Source of the DNA: Prevotella sp.
GTDB lineage: Bacteria; Bacteroidota; Bacteroidia; Bacteroidales; Bacteroidaceae
Direction of reading: 5' to 3'
Assembly: GCA_017651265.1 (NCBI GenBank)
Contig: JAGCDO010000008.1
Coordinates: forward strand, 1 to 64,000
DNA length: 64,000 bases
Shown here: positions 17,177 to 25,419 of the stretch, in pieces
Layout: every line of letters starts with the position of its first letter
Position numbering within the stretch: position 1 is the first letter of the stretch
Translations under genes and position numbers: made by a program
Notes under the pieces: model-generated
The model's database searches: none
The model's input: the letters and a program-made list of their open reading frames with translations, nothing else
Told to the model about the DNA's origin: nothing

Positions 17177-17644
17177 TTATTTCCTTCCGAAGTCAGCGGG
17201 AATCTCGCCCCATTGGGCGGTTTCCCATTTGATGATGGGGTTGTGGAAGGTGTGGGTGCGGAGCCAGTTCTCGGCACGGGCGATGATCTGGTGTAGCTGC
17301 TCTGTTTCGGGATTGCGGGGAAGGGTGGTCTTACAACGCTTCTTGTTTACCCACAGAATGGCATTGTAGCTGTCGCTGTAGATGGTTTTGCAGATACCCA
17401 TCTGCTGTTGTAAGGCCAGTGCATGAACGATGGCCAGGAACTCCCCGATGTTGTTGGTGCCGAATACCGGACCGTAATGGAATACCTGCTGACCCGTGGC
17501 AAGGTCTATGCCCTGGTATTCCATCATGCCTGGATTGCCGCTGCAGGCAGCATCAACAGCCCAGGCTGAAGCACTTACCTCTAAAGGTAAGGGCAGTACC
17601 GTATCATGACGGTTCTCCGGTGGATTCACGGGTTCTGTTGCCAT
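17177..17644 (-). CDS. Ribonuclease H
   Basis: A 155-residue RNase H-fold protein that would cut the RNA strand of RNA-DNA hybrids. All acidic catalytic positions are seen: Asp in AVDAACSGNPG, Glu in NIGEFLAIVHAL, Asp in YSDSYNAI and the late Asp in IPADFGRK. It lacks the N-terminal hybrid-binding (viroplasmin-like) domain of longer Bacteroidetes RNase H1 proteins and has a short proline-containing leader instead. It lies between argS and the beta-galactosidase gene on the same strand. Confidence 0.82.
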   Translation of the reverse strand: MATEPVNPPENRHDTVLPLPLEVSASAWAVDAACSGNPGMMEYQGIDLATGQQVFHYGPVFGTNNIGEFLAIVHALALQQQMGICKTIYSDSYNAILWVNKKRCKTTLPRNPETEQLHQIIARAENWLRTHTFHNPIIKWETAQWGEIPADFGRK

Positions 17645-17677
17645 AGTTTAAAGGGACTCGGTCTGAGGTCAAATCAT

Positions 17678-17709
17678 AAAGTTCAAAGCTCAAAGTTCAA
17701 AGTTCAAAG
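17678..17709. repeat. Tandem heptamer repeat (AAAGTTC type)
   Basis: Units AAAGTTC, AAAGCTC, AAAGTTC, AAAGTTC, AAAGG lie between the argS stop and the RNase H start. The same family occurs at 50461-50489 and, in frame, inside amrBA at 34949-34984. Confidence 0.7.
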
Positions 17710-17713
17710 GCCC

Positions 17714-19534
17714 TTACATCCTCTCCGGTACCTCAATGCCCAGCAGGGCCATACCGTTCTTGATGATCTTAGCCACGTTTCTTGCAAGGATGAGGCGGAC
17801 TTGTTTCTTCTGCTCATCCGGCTCATTGAGGATGCTGTAGTCGTGGTAGAACTGGTTGAACACCTTCGTCAGCTCGTAGCAGTAGTTGGCAATGCCACTG
17901 GGCGAATAGTCCTTGCCAGCCTGTTCAACGGCTGCACCGTATTCGCTCATCTTCTGGATAAGCTCGATCTCCTTGGGGGCCACCCCTAGCCCCTCCATAA
18001 GGAGGGGAACACCAAGCGCCTCTCCTTCACCCCTCCTTATGGAGGGGTCGGGGGTGGCGGCTTTCCGCAGGATGCTGCGGATGCGGGCATGAGTATATTG
18101 GATGAAAGGTCCGGTGTTGCCGTTGAAGTCGATACTCTCTTCAGGGTTGAAGAGCATGTTCTTACGGGCATCCACCTTCAGGATGAAGTATTTCAGGGCG
18201 CCCATACCCACGATGTTGGCAATCTCGTTGCGCTCCTCCTCGCTCATATCGGCGAACTTACCCAGCTCGATAGATGTCTTCAGGGCATCGTCCACCATCA
18301 ACTGCATCAGGTCGTCGGCATCTACCACGGTGCCCTCACGACTCTTCATCTTACCGTTGGGCAGTTCCACCATACCGTAAGAGAAGTGTACAAGCTCCTT
18401 GCCCCACTTGAATCCTAAGCGGTCGAGCAGGATGGAAAGCACCTGGAAGTGGTAGTTCTGCTCGTTACCCACTACATAGATCATCTTGTCGATGGGGTAG
18501 TCGTTGAAACGCATCTCAGCCGTACCGATATCCTGTGTCATATACACGCTGGTACCGTCGGAACGGAGCAGCAGCTTCTTATCGAGCCCCTCGTTGGTGA
18601 GGTCGGCCCACACACTATTATCTTCATGGCGCTCGAAAAGACCTTTGGACAGTCCTTCCTCCACCTTAGCCTTTCCTTTCAGATAAGTCTGACTCTCGTA
18701 ATAGATCTTATCGAAGCTCACACCGAGTTTCTTGTAAGTCTCGTCGAAACCTGCATACACCCAGTTGTTCATCTTCTCCCACAAGGCACGCACCTCGGGG
18801 TCGTTCTGCTCCCACTTCACGAGCATCTCATGAGCTTCCTTGATAAGCGGAGCCTCTGCCTTTGCTTTCTCCTCATCCATGCCCTGTGCCATGAGTTCCT
18901 TAACCTCCTCACGGTAGTGCTTGTCGAAGAGCACATAGTAGTCGCCAATCAGGTGATCGCCTTTCTTTCCACTGCTCTCGGGAGTCTCACCGTTGCCCCA
19001 TTTCAGCCAAGCCAGCATCGACTTGCAGATATGAATACCGCGGTCGTTCACGATGTTGGTCTTCACCACCTTGTTACCGTTGGCAGCCATGATCTGTGCC
19101 AGCGACCACCCAAGGAGGTTGTTGCGTACATGTCCTAAGTGAAGGGGTTTATTGGTGTTGGGAGAAGAGTATTCAATCATGACCAACGGAGAATCGTCCG
19201 TGGCCGCTTTCTCTCCATAATGCGGATCGGCATCAATGGTGTTCAGCAGATCCAGCCATGCTGTTTGCGAAATGATGAGGTTAAGGAATCCCTTAACCAC
19301 GTTGAAGTCGGCTACCTCAGCGATATTTGCTTTCAGCCATTCGCCGATTTCCTGTGCCGTTGCTTCCGGACTCTTTCTTGAGAGTTTCAAGAAGGGAAAT
19401 ACCACCAGTGTGAGGTTCCCTTCGAATTCTGCTCTGGTCTTTTGCAACTGTACCATCTTCTCTGGTACATCCTGTCCATACAATGCTTTAATCGCCTCCA
19501 TCACAGAGGCTGACAGCTTATTCTCAATGTTCAT
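17714..19534 (-). CDS. argS: Arginyl-tRNA synthetase
   Basis: A 606-residue class I synthetase that charges tRNA-Arg in the cytoplasm. The N-terminal Add-1 domain is followed by the HIGH-equivalent HLGH in SSPNTNKPLHLGHVRNN, the KMSKS-equivalent in GKMKSREGTVV, and the C-terminal DALR anticodon-binding domain (DYSPSGIANYCYELTKVFNQ). Residues about 491-520 are a non-conserved segment encoded by a palindromic repeat (17980-18057) in frame between catalytic and anticodon-binding regions. A promoter with one mismatch is at 19562-19593 and a terminator-like hairpin lies further upstream. Confidence 0.95.
   Translation of the reverse strand: MNIENKLSASVMEAIKALYGQDVPEKMVQLQKTRAEFEGNLTLVVFPFLKLSRKSPEATAQEIGEWLKANIAEVADFNVVKGFLNLIISQTAWLDLLNTIDADPHYGEKAATDDSPLVMIEYSSPNTNKPLHLGHVRNNLLGWSLAQIMAANGNKVVKTNIVNDRGIHICKSMLAWLKWGNGETPESSGKKGDHLIGDYYVLFDKHYREEVKELMAQGMDEEKAKAEAPLIKEAHEMLVKWEQNDPEVRALWEKMNNWVYAGFDETYKKLGVSFDKIYYESQTYLKGKAKVEEGLSKGLFERHEDNSVWADLTNEGLDKKLLLRSDGTSVYMTQDIGTAEMRFNDYPIDKMIYVVGNEQNYHFQVLSILLDRLGFKWGKELVHFSYGMVELPNGKMKSREGTVVDADDLMQLMVDDALKTSIELGKFADMSEEERNEIANIVGMGALKYFILKVDARKNMLFNPEESIDFNGNTGPFIQYTHARIRSILRKAATPDPSIRRGEGEALGVPLLMEGLGVAPKEIELIQKMSEYGAAVEQAGKDYSPSGIANYCYELTKVFNQFYHDYSILNEPDEQKKQVRLILARNVAKIIKNGMALLGIEVPERM
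17980..18057. repeat. Palindromic repeat element inside argS
   Basis: Two inverted arms, each with its own stem-loop: CCCCTCCATAAGGAGGGG (about 17990-18007) and CCCCTCCTTATGGAGGGG (about 18030-18047), flanked by GCCACCCCTAG and TCGGGGGTGGC. The arms are reverse complements apart from two bases. The element stays in frame and encodes TPDPSIRRGEGE and PLLMEGLGVA. A half-element of the same family is inside the helicase gene at 21412-21441. Confidence 0.8.
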
Positions 19535-19561
19535 ATCGATATGCGCTTTTGAATTTGGCTG

Positions 19562-19593
19562 CGAAGTTACGACAATTTAGGCGGACTACCAAA
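19562..19593 (-). promoter_or_regulatory. Probable argS promoter
   Basis: On the minus strand, TTTG (complement of 19590-19593), a 20-base spacer and TAACTTCG (complement of 19562-19569), one mismatch from the -7 consensus. It lies 27 bases from the argS ATG. Confidence 0.5.
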
Positions 19594-19598
19594 TAATT

Positions 19599-19637
19599 CA
19601 AAAAAAAAGTTTGGCGTGACATCTCGTCAGGCCAAAC
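19599..19637 (-). terminator. Intrinsic terminator between the helicase gene and argS
   Basis: GTTTGGC (19609-19615) pairs with GCCAAAC (19631-19637), extended by TGA/TCA. On the minus strand the hairpin is followed by nine or more T residues (complement of 19600-19608), a textbook intrinsic terminator. It could end the helicase transcript, a small RNA starting near 19684, or act in a leader of argS. Confidence 0.75.
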
Positions 19638-19684
19638 GAAAAAAGTATAATTATATTATGAAACGATGATAAGCTAACTAAAAT
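19600..19684 (-). ncRNA. Candidate small RNA or argS leader
   Basis: A perfect-consensus promoter (19690-19721) is followed, with no open reading frame or ATG, by the strong terminator at 19599-19637. The predicted transcript is about 85 bases. It may be a free small RNA, or an attenuated 5' leader of argS. I found no clear antiterminator pairing and do not recognise a known RNA family. Confidence 0.4.
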
Positions 19685-19689
19685 CGCTG

Positions 19690-19721
19690 CAAAGGTATGG
19701 CTTTTCTTTGAAACGACCAAA
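19690..19721 (-). promoter_or_regulatory. Consensus promoter without an obvious gene
   Basis: On the minus strand, TTTG (complement of 19718-19721), exactly 20 bases, then TACCTTTG (complement of 19690-19697), a full match to the consensus. It lies downstream of the helicase stop codon and 155 bases upstream of argS. Confidence 0.65.
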
Positions 19722-19785
19722 TAAAAAGGAAAGAATTTTTTCAGATTCAAACAAAATCGTACAATATTTCTTCAATTTGAAACAA

Positions 19786-21735
19786 TTATTCCTCTTTTTC
19801 GATGAAACGATAAAGTTTCCTGTAGAATGGATGTTGTGTCAGCGTACTGGTATCTCCTAAGATGATCAGTTTCATGCGAGCCCTGGTAATGGCCACATTC
19901 ATTCGGCGCAGATCGCGCAGGAAACCAATCTGTCCTTCGGCGTTGGCACGAACCAGTGAGATGAGGATAATATCCCGTTCTTGTCCTTGGAAGCCATCCA
20001 CGGTGTTGATGCTGATATGACTCTTGTACGGCTTGAAAAACGGACGTTTCTTTACTTGTTGCCGCAGGTATTGCACCTGTGCCCGATAGGGTGAGATGAT
20101 GCCCACATCGATATGCTCGTCCAAGATGCGTTGCTTACCGATCTTTTCGAAGTATCGCTCCAAGACAGCCATGGTCAGTTCGGCCTCCGTCTTGTTCACA
20201 CGTCCGAAGGTCTCACCGATGAATTCCTCTTTCGCATCGATATCCGATGTGTCTATCCATTCTATGGGTTCGTCATAGTCGAGTATGCCGCGGTGCTTCA
20301 CCTCAGGGGCACTCTCCACCTGTCCGTGGTAGAAATAGTCACTGGAGAAGCGCATGATTTCATCGTTCATGCGGTATTGTATCCGCAGCAGTGTCACCAC
20401 ATCGGGCTTGTTCTCCACGATACGCTCCATCAAAGTCTTGTCAAGACCGCCATGCATGGCCGCCAGACTCTTGATGGTGGGCGGCAGCTGACAGTGGTCG
20501 CCGGCCAGAATCACACGGGTGGCCTTCCGGATGGGAATCCAGCAGGCCGCCTCCAAGGCCTGTGCGGCCTCGTCGATGAACAAGGTTCCGTATTTCTGAC
20601 CTTGCAGGAGTCGGTTGGCACTGCCCACCAAGGTGCAGGCAATGACGCGAGCCTCACCGAACAACTCCGCATTGATGCGTATCTCTAATTCTGTGGCCCG
20701 ACTTTTCAACCGTTCAATCTTCTGGTGGTATTTCTCGTCACCTCGTTTACGATGCTGTCTGATCTCACGAATCGTCTTGCGGATAGCCCATAGGGCAGGG
20801 TAGTCGGGATGCGCCTCAAAGCGCCGTTCGTAAGTAAAGGAGAGCATTTTGTCGTTCACCTTGCTCGGATTACCGATACGCAAGACGTTGATACCACGGT
20901 CGACCAATCGTTCACTAATCCAGTCGACAGCCATATTACTCTGCGCACATACCAATACCTGGTTCTCGCGCATCAGCGTCTCATAGATGGCCTCCACGAG
21001 GGTGGTGGTCTTACCCGTTCCCGGCGGACCGTGAACAATGCTCACATCCTTGGCGCAGAGCACCTCGTTGACCGCATGTTCCTGCATCTTGTTCAGATAA
21101 GGGAAGCGCAGCGGACTGAACGTGAAGCGCTGGGCCTTCATCGAAGGTGTGTAGAACAAATCGCGCAGATATGACAACCGGTTACCCTTGGCCTTGATCA
21201 CCCGGTCGAGCGCCTCGAACATCATCTTATAGCTGGTCTCGTCGAACGACAACTGTACACCTACAGGATCGGTGCTGGCCAGGACATCAGCGATAGGAGC
21301 AGAATCGGGGACGGTTATCACCATGCGGTTGCCATCCACAAAACTCACCGTACCGGTGAAGCTAAGATGGGTCACTTTCGACTTCTCCAAAGGGAGAGAT
21401 GCGCCAGTACTCCCCTCCTTATGGAGGGGTTGGGGGTGGCCCGATATACGAAAAAAGGAGACGGGGCGACCGAACTCGAAGTTGTGTTCAATCTCCTCGT
21501 CTCCTGTGCGGAATACCTCAATACATAGTTGGTTCAGACTGTTGTAATAGCTCTTGCCAGGTTTCAGGGGGAACCATGCATCACCCCGCTTGATTCTTCG
21601 CTGCAGACCCATGATCTCGGTCTGCTTGCGGAATATCTCCTTCTCGCAATTATACTCAATCTCCAGCAGCATACGTTGCTGCTGGAGAGCGAGAATGGGG
21701 GAGGATACCCTCTGTTGCGAAGGACCTGATGCCAT
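19786..21735 (-). CDS. Superfamily 1 (UPF1/IGHMBP2-like) helicase
   Basis: A 649-residue cytoplasmic helicase. Motif I is VHGPPGTGKTTT, motif II FIDEAAQALE, motif III GDHCQLPPT, motif V TVDGFQGQERDII and motif VI NVAITRARMK, in the order of SF1B UPF1-like enzymes. The N-terminal 190 residues form the beta-barrel substrate-binding part seen in IGHMBP2. Residues about 98-120 (HPQPLHKEGSTGASLPLEKS) are encoded by a palindromic intergenic-type repeat in frame and are probably a loop. It probably unwinds RNA or DNA-RNA duplexes; the cellular role is not known for the Bacteroidales family. It is followed by a terminator at 19599-19637. Confidence 0.88.
   Translation of the reverse strand: MASGPSQQRVSSPILALQQQRMLLEIEYNCEKEIFRKQTEIMGLQRRIKRGDAWFPLKPGKSYYNSLNQLCIEVFRTGDEEIEHNFEFGRPVSFFRISGHPQPLHKEGSTGASLPLEKSKVTHLSFTGTVSFVDGNRMVITVPDSAPIADVLASTDPVGVQLSFDETSYKMMFEALDRVIKAKGNRLSYLRDLFYTPSMKAQRFTFSPLRFPYLNKMQEHAVNEVLCAKDVSIVHGPPGTGKTTTLVEAIYETLMRENQVLVCAQSNMAVDWISERLVDRGINVLRIGNPSKVNDKMLSFTYERRFEAHPDYPALWAIRKTIREIRQHRKRGDEKYHQKIERLKSRATELEIRINAELFGEARVIACTLVGSANRLLQGQKYGTLFIDEAAQALEAACWIPIRKATRVILAGDHCQLPPTIKSLAAMHGGLDKTLMERIVENKPDVVTLLRIQYRMNDEIMRFSSDYFYHGQVESAPEVKHRGILDYDEPIEWIDTSDIDAKEEFIGETFGRVNKTEAELTMAVLERYFEKIGKQRILDEHIDVGIISPYRAQVQYLRQQVKKRPFFKPYKSHISINTVDGFQGQERDIILISLVRANAEGQIGFLRDLRRMNVAITRARMKLIILGDTSTLTQHPFYRKLYRFIEKEE
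21412..21441. repeat. Palindromic repeat element inside the helicase gene
   Basis: CCCCTCCTTATGGAGGGG (21412-21429) followed by TTGGGGGTGGCC matches one arm of the argS element almost exactly. A second short stem (CTCC-AAA-GGGAG) lies just before it at about 21384-21396. The reading frame is kept. Confidence 0.78.
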
Positions 21736-21761
21736 TGTAAAACAGTCTGTGTCGTGGACGA

Positions 21762-24707
21762 TTACTTCACCACGAAGTCAAGACTCTGCAGGTCCTTGTC
21801 GAGTGAAGAAGAACCATAGAGAATCTGATAGCGTCCAGGACGGGTAGAGAGTTCATCGATTGACGGGTCGTAGTACTCGAACGACTCTCCGTCGAGGGTG
21901 ATGACAGCCTTGGCGGTCTGACCCGGTTCGATGCTCACCTTCTGGAAGCCCTTGAGCGACTTGATCGGTGCCTCGGGATAGTCAAGAGCCTTGACATATA
22001 CCTGTACGATTTCATCACCAGCACGCTTACCGGTATTGGTAACCGGAACGGTCAGTGTCACTGTTCCGTCTTCCTTCATGTTCTTCTTCGACAGCTTACC
22101 CTTTCCATAAGCGAAAGAAGTGTATGACATACCGTAACCAAAAGCATACTGCGGCTCACCGCGGAAGTAGCGGTAGGTACGGTTCTCCATGCTATAGTCG
22201 AGGAAGTCGGGCAGATCGTTGTTGGAGCGATAGAAGGTTACCGGCAGCTTACCACTCGGGTTGTAGTCGCCGAAGATCACATCAGCCAGTGCCTTGGCAC
22301 CGCCCTGACCAGCATACCAAGCCTGGAGGAGGGCGTCGTACTGACCGTCAACACTACCGAAGGCGATGGCAGAACCAGAGCAGTTCACGAAGATGACGGG
22401 CTTGCCAGTCTTGTGCATAGCCTTGACAAGCAGCTGCTGTACTACAGGCAGCTCGATGTCCTGCTTGTCACCACCCTCACCTTCCATGCGGGCAGAGATA
22501 CCACCGATGATGATGATGGCGTCGGCCACCTTCACCTCGTTGGCCAGATCAGTGAAGTCAGCTAACTTACGCTCGCAGATATCACCGCGCAGCATGGCGA
22601 AATTGCCGTTGCCACGACCATATTCAATCACTACGTTATAGTCCTTGCCTTTCTCTACGGGGAATGATTTGTAATCAGCGCCACGGCGTCCGAAGCCACC
22701 GAAACCGCCAAAGCCACGGCGACCGCCGCCCTTGTTCTCTTCCACCACCTCGTCGTTCACCTTCAGCACATAGCCGTTATCGGTAGAGAGCGTGTACTTC
22801 ATCTCACCGGTGAAGGTGGCAGTATATTTACCGCTGATGCGTACAGAGAGGTTATCGTTGTCAACACCCTCAGCAAAGCCCCAAGCACCGAAGGTTGAGA
22901 AGTTCAGCTCGTTATAGTAGTCGGTCTTGACAGGCTCGCCAGACAGGTCCTTGTTGTTCCAGAACTCTACCTTCACACCCTTGCCGTCGTTGAAGTCCTG
23001 CAGATGATGCACGGTAGTGTATTCGTCGTTCAGCTCACATGCCTTCTCGTAGATGATCTTTGCATTGGGCACAGCCTGACGGATACCTTCGAGCAGTGAG
23101 TGCTGGTGTGCCTTGGTAGGTGTGCCGCCGTAGTTACCGTTCAGCAACTCCACGTCTTCAGCGTTCGGACCTAATACGGCCAGTGTCTTGATATTCTTTG
23201 AGAGGGGCAGTACGTTACCCTTGTTCTCCAACAGCACCATGGATTCGCGGGCAGCCTGAGTAGCCAGTTCATCGTTCTTCTCACTGCTGATTACCTCGGG
23301 CTTGAGGTTTGCCCATGGAATCATGTCGGCAGGATCGAACATTCCCAGCTCGAAACGTCCGAACAATGTCTTACGAAGATGGCCATCCAGGGTGCTCTCC
23401 TGAATCAGACCCTTCTGCAAAGCCTCGGTGAGCACCATGAACACCTTACCGCATTCCAGGTCGGTACCGTTGAGAACGGCATCAACTGAAGCTGACAGCG
23501 GATCCTTGTGTGTCTCATGCTGACCTCTATTGTAGAAGTTGTTGATAGCATCACAGTCGGTAAGCACAATACCGTCGTAGCCCCATTTGTTGCGGAGGAT
23601 ATCCACCAGCAGACGGTCGCTTGTACAGCAAGGCACGCCCTCGTAACGGTTATAGGCGCACATCACCTCACGTACATTACCTTTCTTTACCAATGCCTTG
23701 AAGGCGGGGAGGTAGGTTTCCCAAAGGTCGCGCATGGAAACAACGGCGTTGTAAGAGTGGCGCAAGGGCTCCGGACCGCTATGTACGGCATAGTGCTTGG
23801 CACAAGCATGAGTCTTGAAATACTTATCGTTGTCGCCCTGCATACCGAGAACGGTTTCCACACCGAGAACGGCATTCAGGTAAGGATCCTCACCACAGGT
23901 CTCCTGACCACGACCCCAACGGGGATCACGGAAGATGTTCACGTTCGGACACCAAAAGGTGAGCTCAGGGTTGCCAGGATAATAGGTGGCACCCATCTGT
24001 ACGTTGAACACATTATGGTCGGAACGGTTCCAGTTGGCACGTGCCTCATCAGAAACGGCTGAGAACACCTCACGAACCTGCTGCGGATTGAAGGCTGCAG
24101 CCATACCGATGGGCTGGGGGAACACGGTGTAGTCGCTCTGGCGCACACCATGACAAGCCTCGCTCCACCAGTTATACGAAGGAATACCCAAACGGTCGAT
24201 GGAAATGGACTTGTTCATCATCAGTCCTACCTTCTCCTCAGGGGTGAGCAGCGAGATGAGGTTCTCCACACGCTCTGCGTATGACAGACTGGTATCCTGA
24301 TACGGATACTTGCTCACGGCACCACCATCGTTGGCAATGGCTTTCACCGAGAGGGCACCGAGAGAGATACCGTTCACGTCGCGCAGATTGACGCTACCGC
24401 TCTTTACACCCGTCGACTTGGTCGGATTCAGCGTTACCAGCACCTCTGCCTTTTCACCCGGCATGATGGCCTCGGTGGGATAAACGGCCTGGATGCAGTC
24501 GCATGTACTCACGAACTTTCCGATGGTAACAGGAGCCTTGGAAGTGTTCTGCAGTGTGAAGGTATGGCACACGGCACCTGCAGCCGCATTGATGGTGCCA
24601 AAGTCCCATTCGTATGCGTTGAAGGATACAGGACTCTTCTTACTCTGAGCCCAAACAGGCGCTGTCAACAACAGCGCAAGAATAGCGATAATTGTTTTTC
24701 TTTTCAT
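21762..24707 (-). CDS. Exported GH3 beta-glycosidase with N-terminal DUF1573 and inserted PA14 domain
   Basis: A 981-residue exported enzyme of the GH3 xylosidase/glucosidase type. After a signal peptide (MKRKTIIAILALLLTAPVWAQ) comes a DUF1573-like beta domain (about 25-120; YEWDFGTI, FVSTCDCI). The GH3 barrel then begins at about 140 (YPYQDTSLSYAERVENLISL), with the nucleophile Asp in GIVLTDCDAINN. A PA14 domain (about 590-720) is inserted in the second GH3 domain and carries a Gly-rich stretch GGGRRGFGGFGGFGRRG. A fibronectin-like domain ends the protein. The start at 24707 gives a proper signal peptide and follows a -7 motif. The fused DUF1573 domain may target or anchor it. Confidence 0.87.
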   Translation of the reverse strand: MKRKTIIAILALLLTAPVWAQSKKSPVSFNAYEWDFGTINAAAGAVCHTFTLQNTSKAPVTIGKFVSTCDCIQAVYPTEAIMPGEKAEVLVTLNPTKSTGVKSGSVNLRDVNGISLGALSVKAIANDGGAVSKYPYQDTSLSYAERVENLISLLTPEEKVGLMMNKSISIDRLGIPSYNWWSEACHGVRQSDYTVFPQPIGMAAAFNPQQVREVFSAVSDEARANWNRSDHNVFNVQMGATYYPGNPELTFWCPNVNIFRDPRWGRGQETCGEDPYLNAVLGVETVLGMQGDNDKYFKTHACAKHYAVHSGPEPLRHSYNAVVSMRDLWETYLPAFKALVKKGNVREVMCAYNRYEGVPCCTSDRLLVDILRNKWGYDGIVLTDCDAINNFYNRGQHETHKDPLSASVDAVLNGTDLECGKVFMVLTEALQKGLIQESTLDGHLRKTLFGRFELGMFDPADMIPWANLKPEVISSEKNDELATQAARESMVLLENKGNVLPLSKNIKTLAVLGPNAEDVELLNGNYGGTPTKAHQHSLLEGIRQAVPNAKIIYEKACELNDEYTTVHHLQDFNDGKGVKVEFWNNKDLSGEPVKTDYYNELNFSTFGAWGFAEGVDNDNLSVRISGKYTATFTGEMKYTLSTDNGYVLKVNDEVVEENKGGGRRGFGGFGGFGRRGADYKSFPVEKGKDYNVVIEYGRGNGNFAMLRGDICERKLADFTDLANEVKVADAIIIIGGISARMEGEGGDKQDIELPVVQQLLVKAMHKTGKPVIFVNCSGSAIAFGSVDGQYDALLQAWYAGQGGAKALADVIFGDYNPSGKLPVTFYRSNNDLPDFLDYSMENRTYRYFRGEPQYAFGYGMSYTSFAYGKGKLSKKNMKEDGTVTLTVPVTNTGKRAGDEIVQVYVKALDYPEAPIKSLKGFQKVSIEPGQTAKAVITLDGESFEYYDPSIDELSTRPGRYQILYGSSSLDKDLQSLDFVVK

Positions 24708-24740
24708 GATTGTCTTTATGAGAATTTGAATAATTGCTTG

Positions 24741-24748
24741 CAAAAGTA
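24741..24748 (-). promoter_or_regulatory. -7 element of the GH3 gene
   Basis: TACTTTTG on the minus strand, 33 bases before the ATG at 24707. No -33 TTTG is seen at the expected distance. Confidence 0.4.
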
Positions 24749-24790
24749 CAATTTTTTGATGACAAAAAGTAATGATTTGGAATTATTTTG

Positions 24791-24798
24791 TATCTTTG
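24791..24798 (+). promoter_or_regulatory. -7 element of the lemA-DUF2207 operon
   Basis: TATCTTTG on the plus strand, 33 bases before the lemA start at 24832; divergent from the GH3 -7 element. A TTTG at 24776 is closer than the usual 20-base spacing. Confidence 0.4.
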
Positions 24799-24831
24799 CG
24801 GAAATATTACTATTAAACTATTATTAAAATT

Positions 24832-25395
24832 ATGTCAGTATTAATTGTTATCATTATCTTAGCCATCGTGGTATTTGGCTATTTTATCTCAACCCAGAGG
24901 TCGTTGGTGAACCTTGATGAGATGTGTAAGAACGCCTTGAGTCAGATTGAGGTTCAGTTGAATTCCCGTTGGGATGCATTGTTGGCCTTGGCCAAGAGTG
25001 CTGCCCAGTATGCCAAGCACGAGTCGGAAACGCTGATCGAGGTGATCCGTCAGCGTCGTGGCGAGGATGTGAATTCCGCTGCCGACGTGGCTGATCAGCA
25101 GAGTGCATTGCAGTCGGTATTGGGTCGTTTGATTGCCATCGGTGAAGCCTATCCCGATCTGAAGGCCGCCAATCTTTACAAGGATGTAATGGATGGTGTG
25201 CAGAAGTATGAGGAGAATGTGCGCATGTCGCGTATGATCTATAACGACACCGCCACCAAGATGAACCGTATGGTGCGCCAGTGGCCGTCGTCTATCGTTG
25301 CTTCTATCCTTCACTTCGGTCAGAAAGATTATCTGAAGGCTGACGAAGAGCAGAAGAAGAGCTATCCTAACCTCGACGAGGCATTCAAGAAATAA
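24832..25395 (+). CDS. lemA: LemA family membrane protein
   Basis: A 187-residue protein with an N-terminal transmembrane helix (VLIVIIILAIVVFGYFI) followed by the helical LemA domain; LVNLDEMCKNALSQIEVQL and YPDLKAANLYKDVMDGVQ are typical LemA signatures. LemA proteins are membrane-anchored helical bundles of unclear function, often encoded next to DUF2207 (TPM-like) membrane proteins, as here with a 24-base gap. Confidence 0.85.
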   Translation: MSVLIVIIILAIVVFGYFISTQRSLVNLDEMCKNALSQIEVQLNSRWDALLALAKSAAQYAKHESETLIEVIRQRRGEDVNSAADVADQQSALQSVLGRLIAIGEAYPDLKAANLYKDVMDGVQKYEENVRMSRMIYNDTATKMNRMVRQWPSSIVASILHFGQKDYLKADEEQKKSYPNLDEAFKK

Positions 25396-25419
25396 GGAAC
25401 AGCCGAAGCAGACTGAAAC

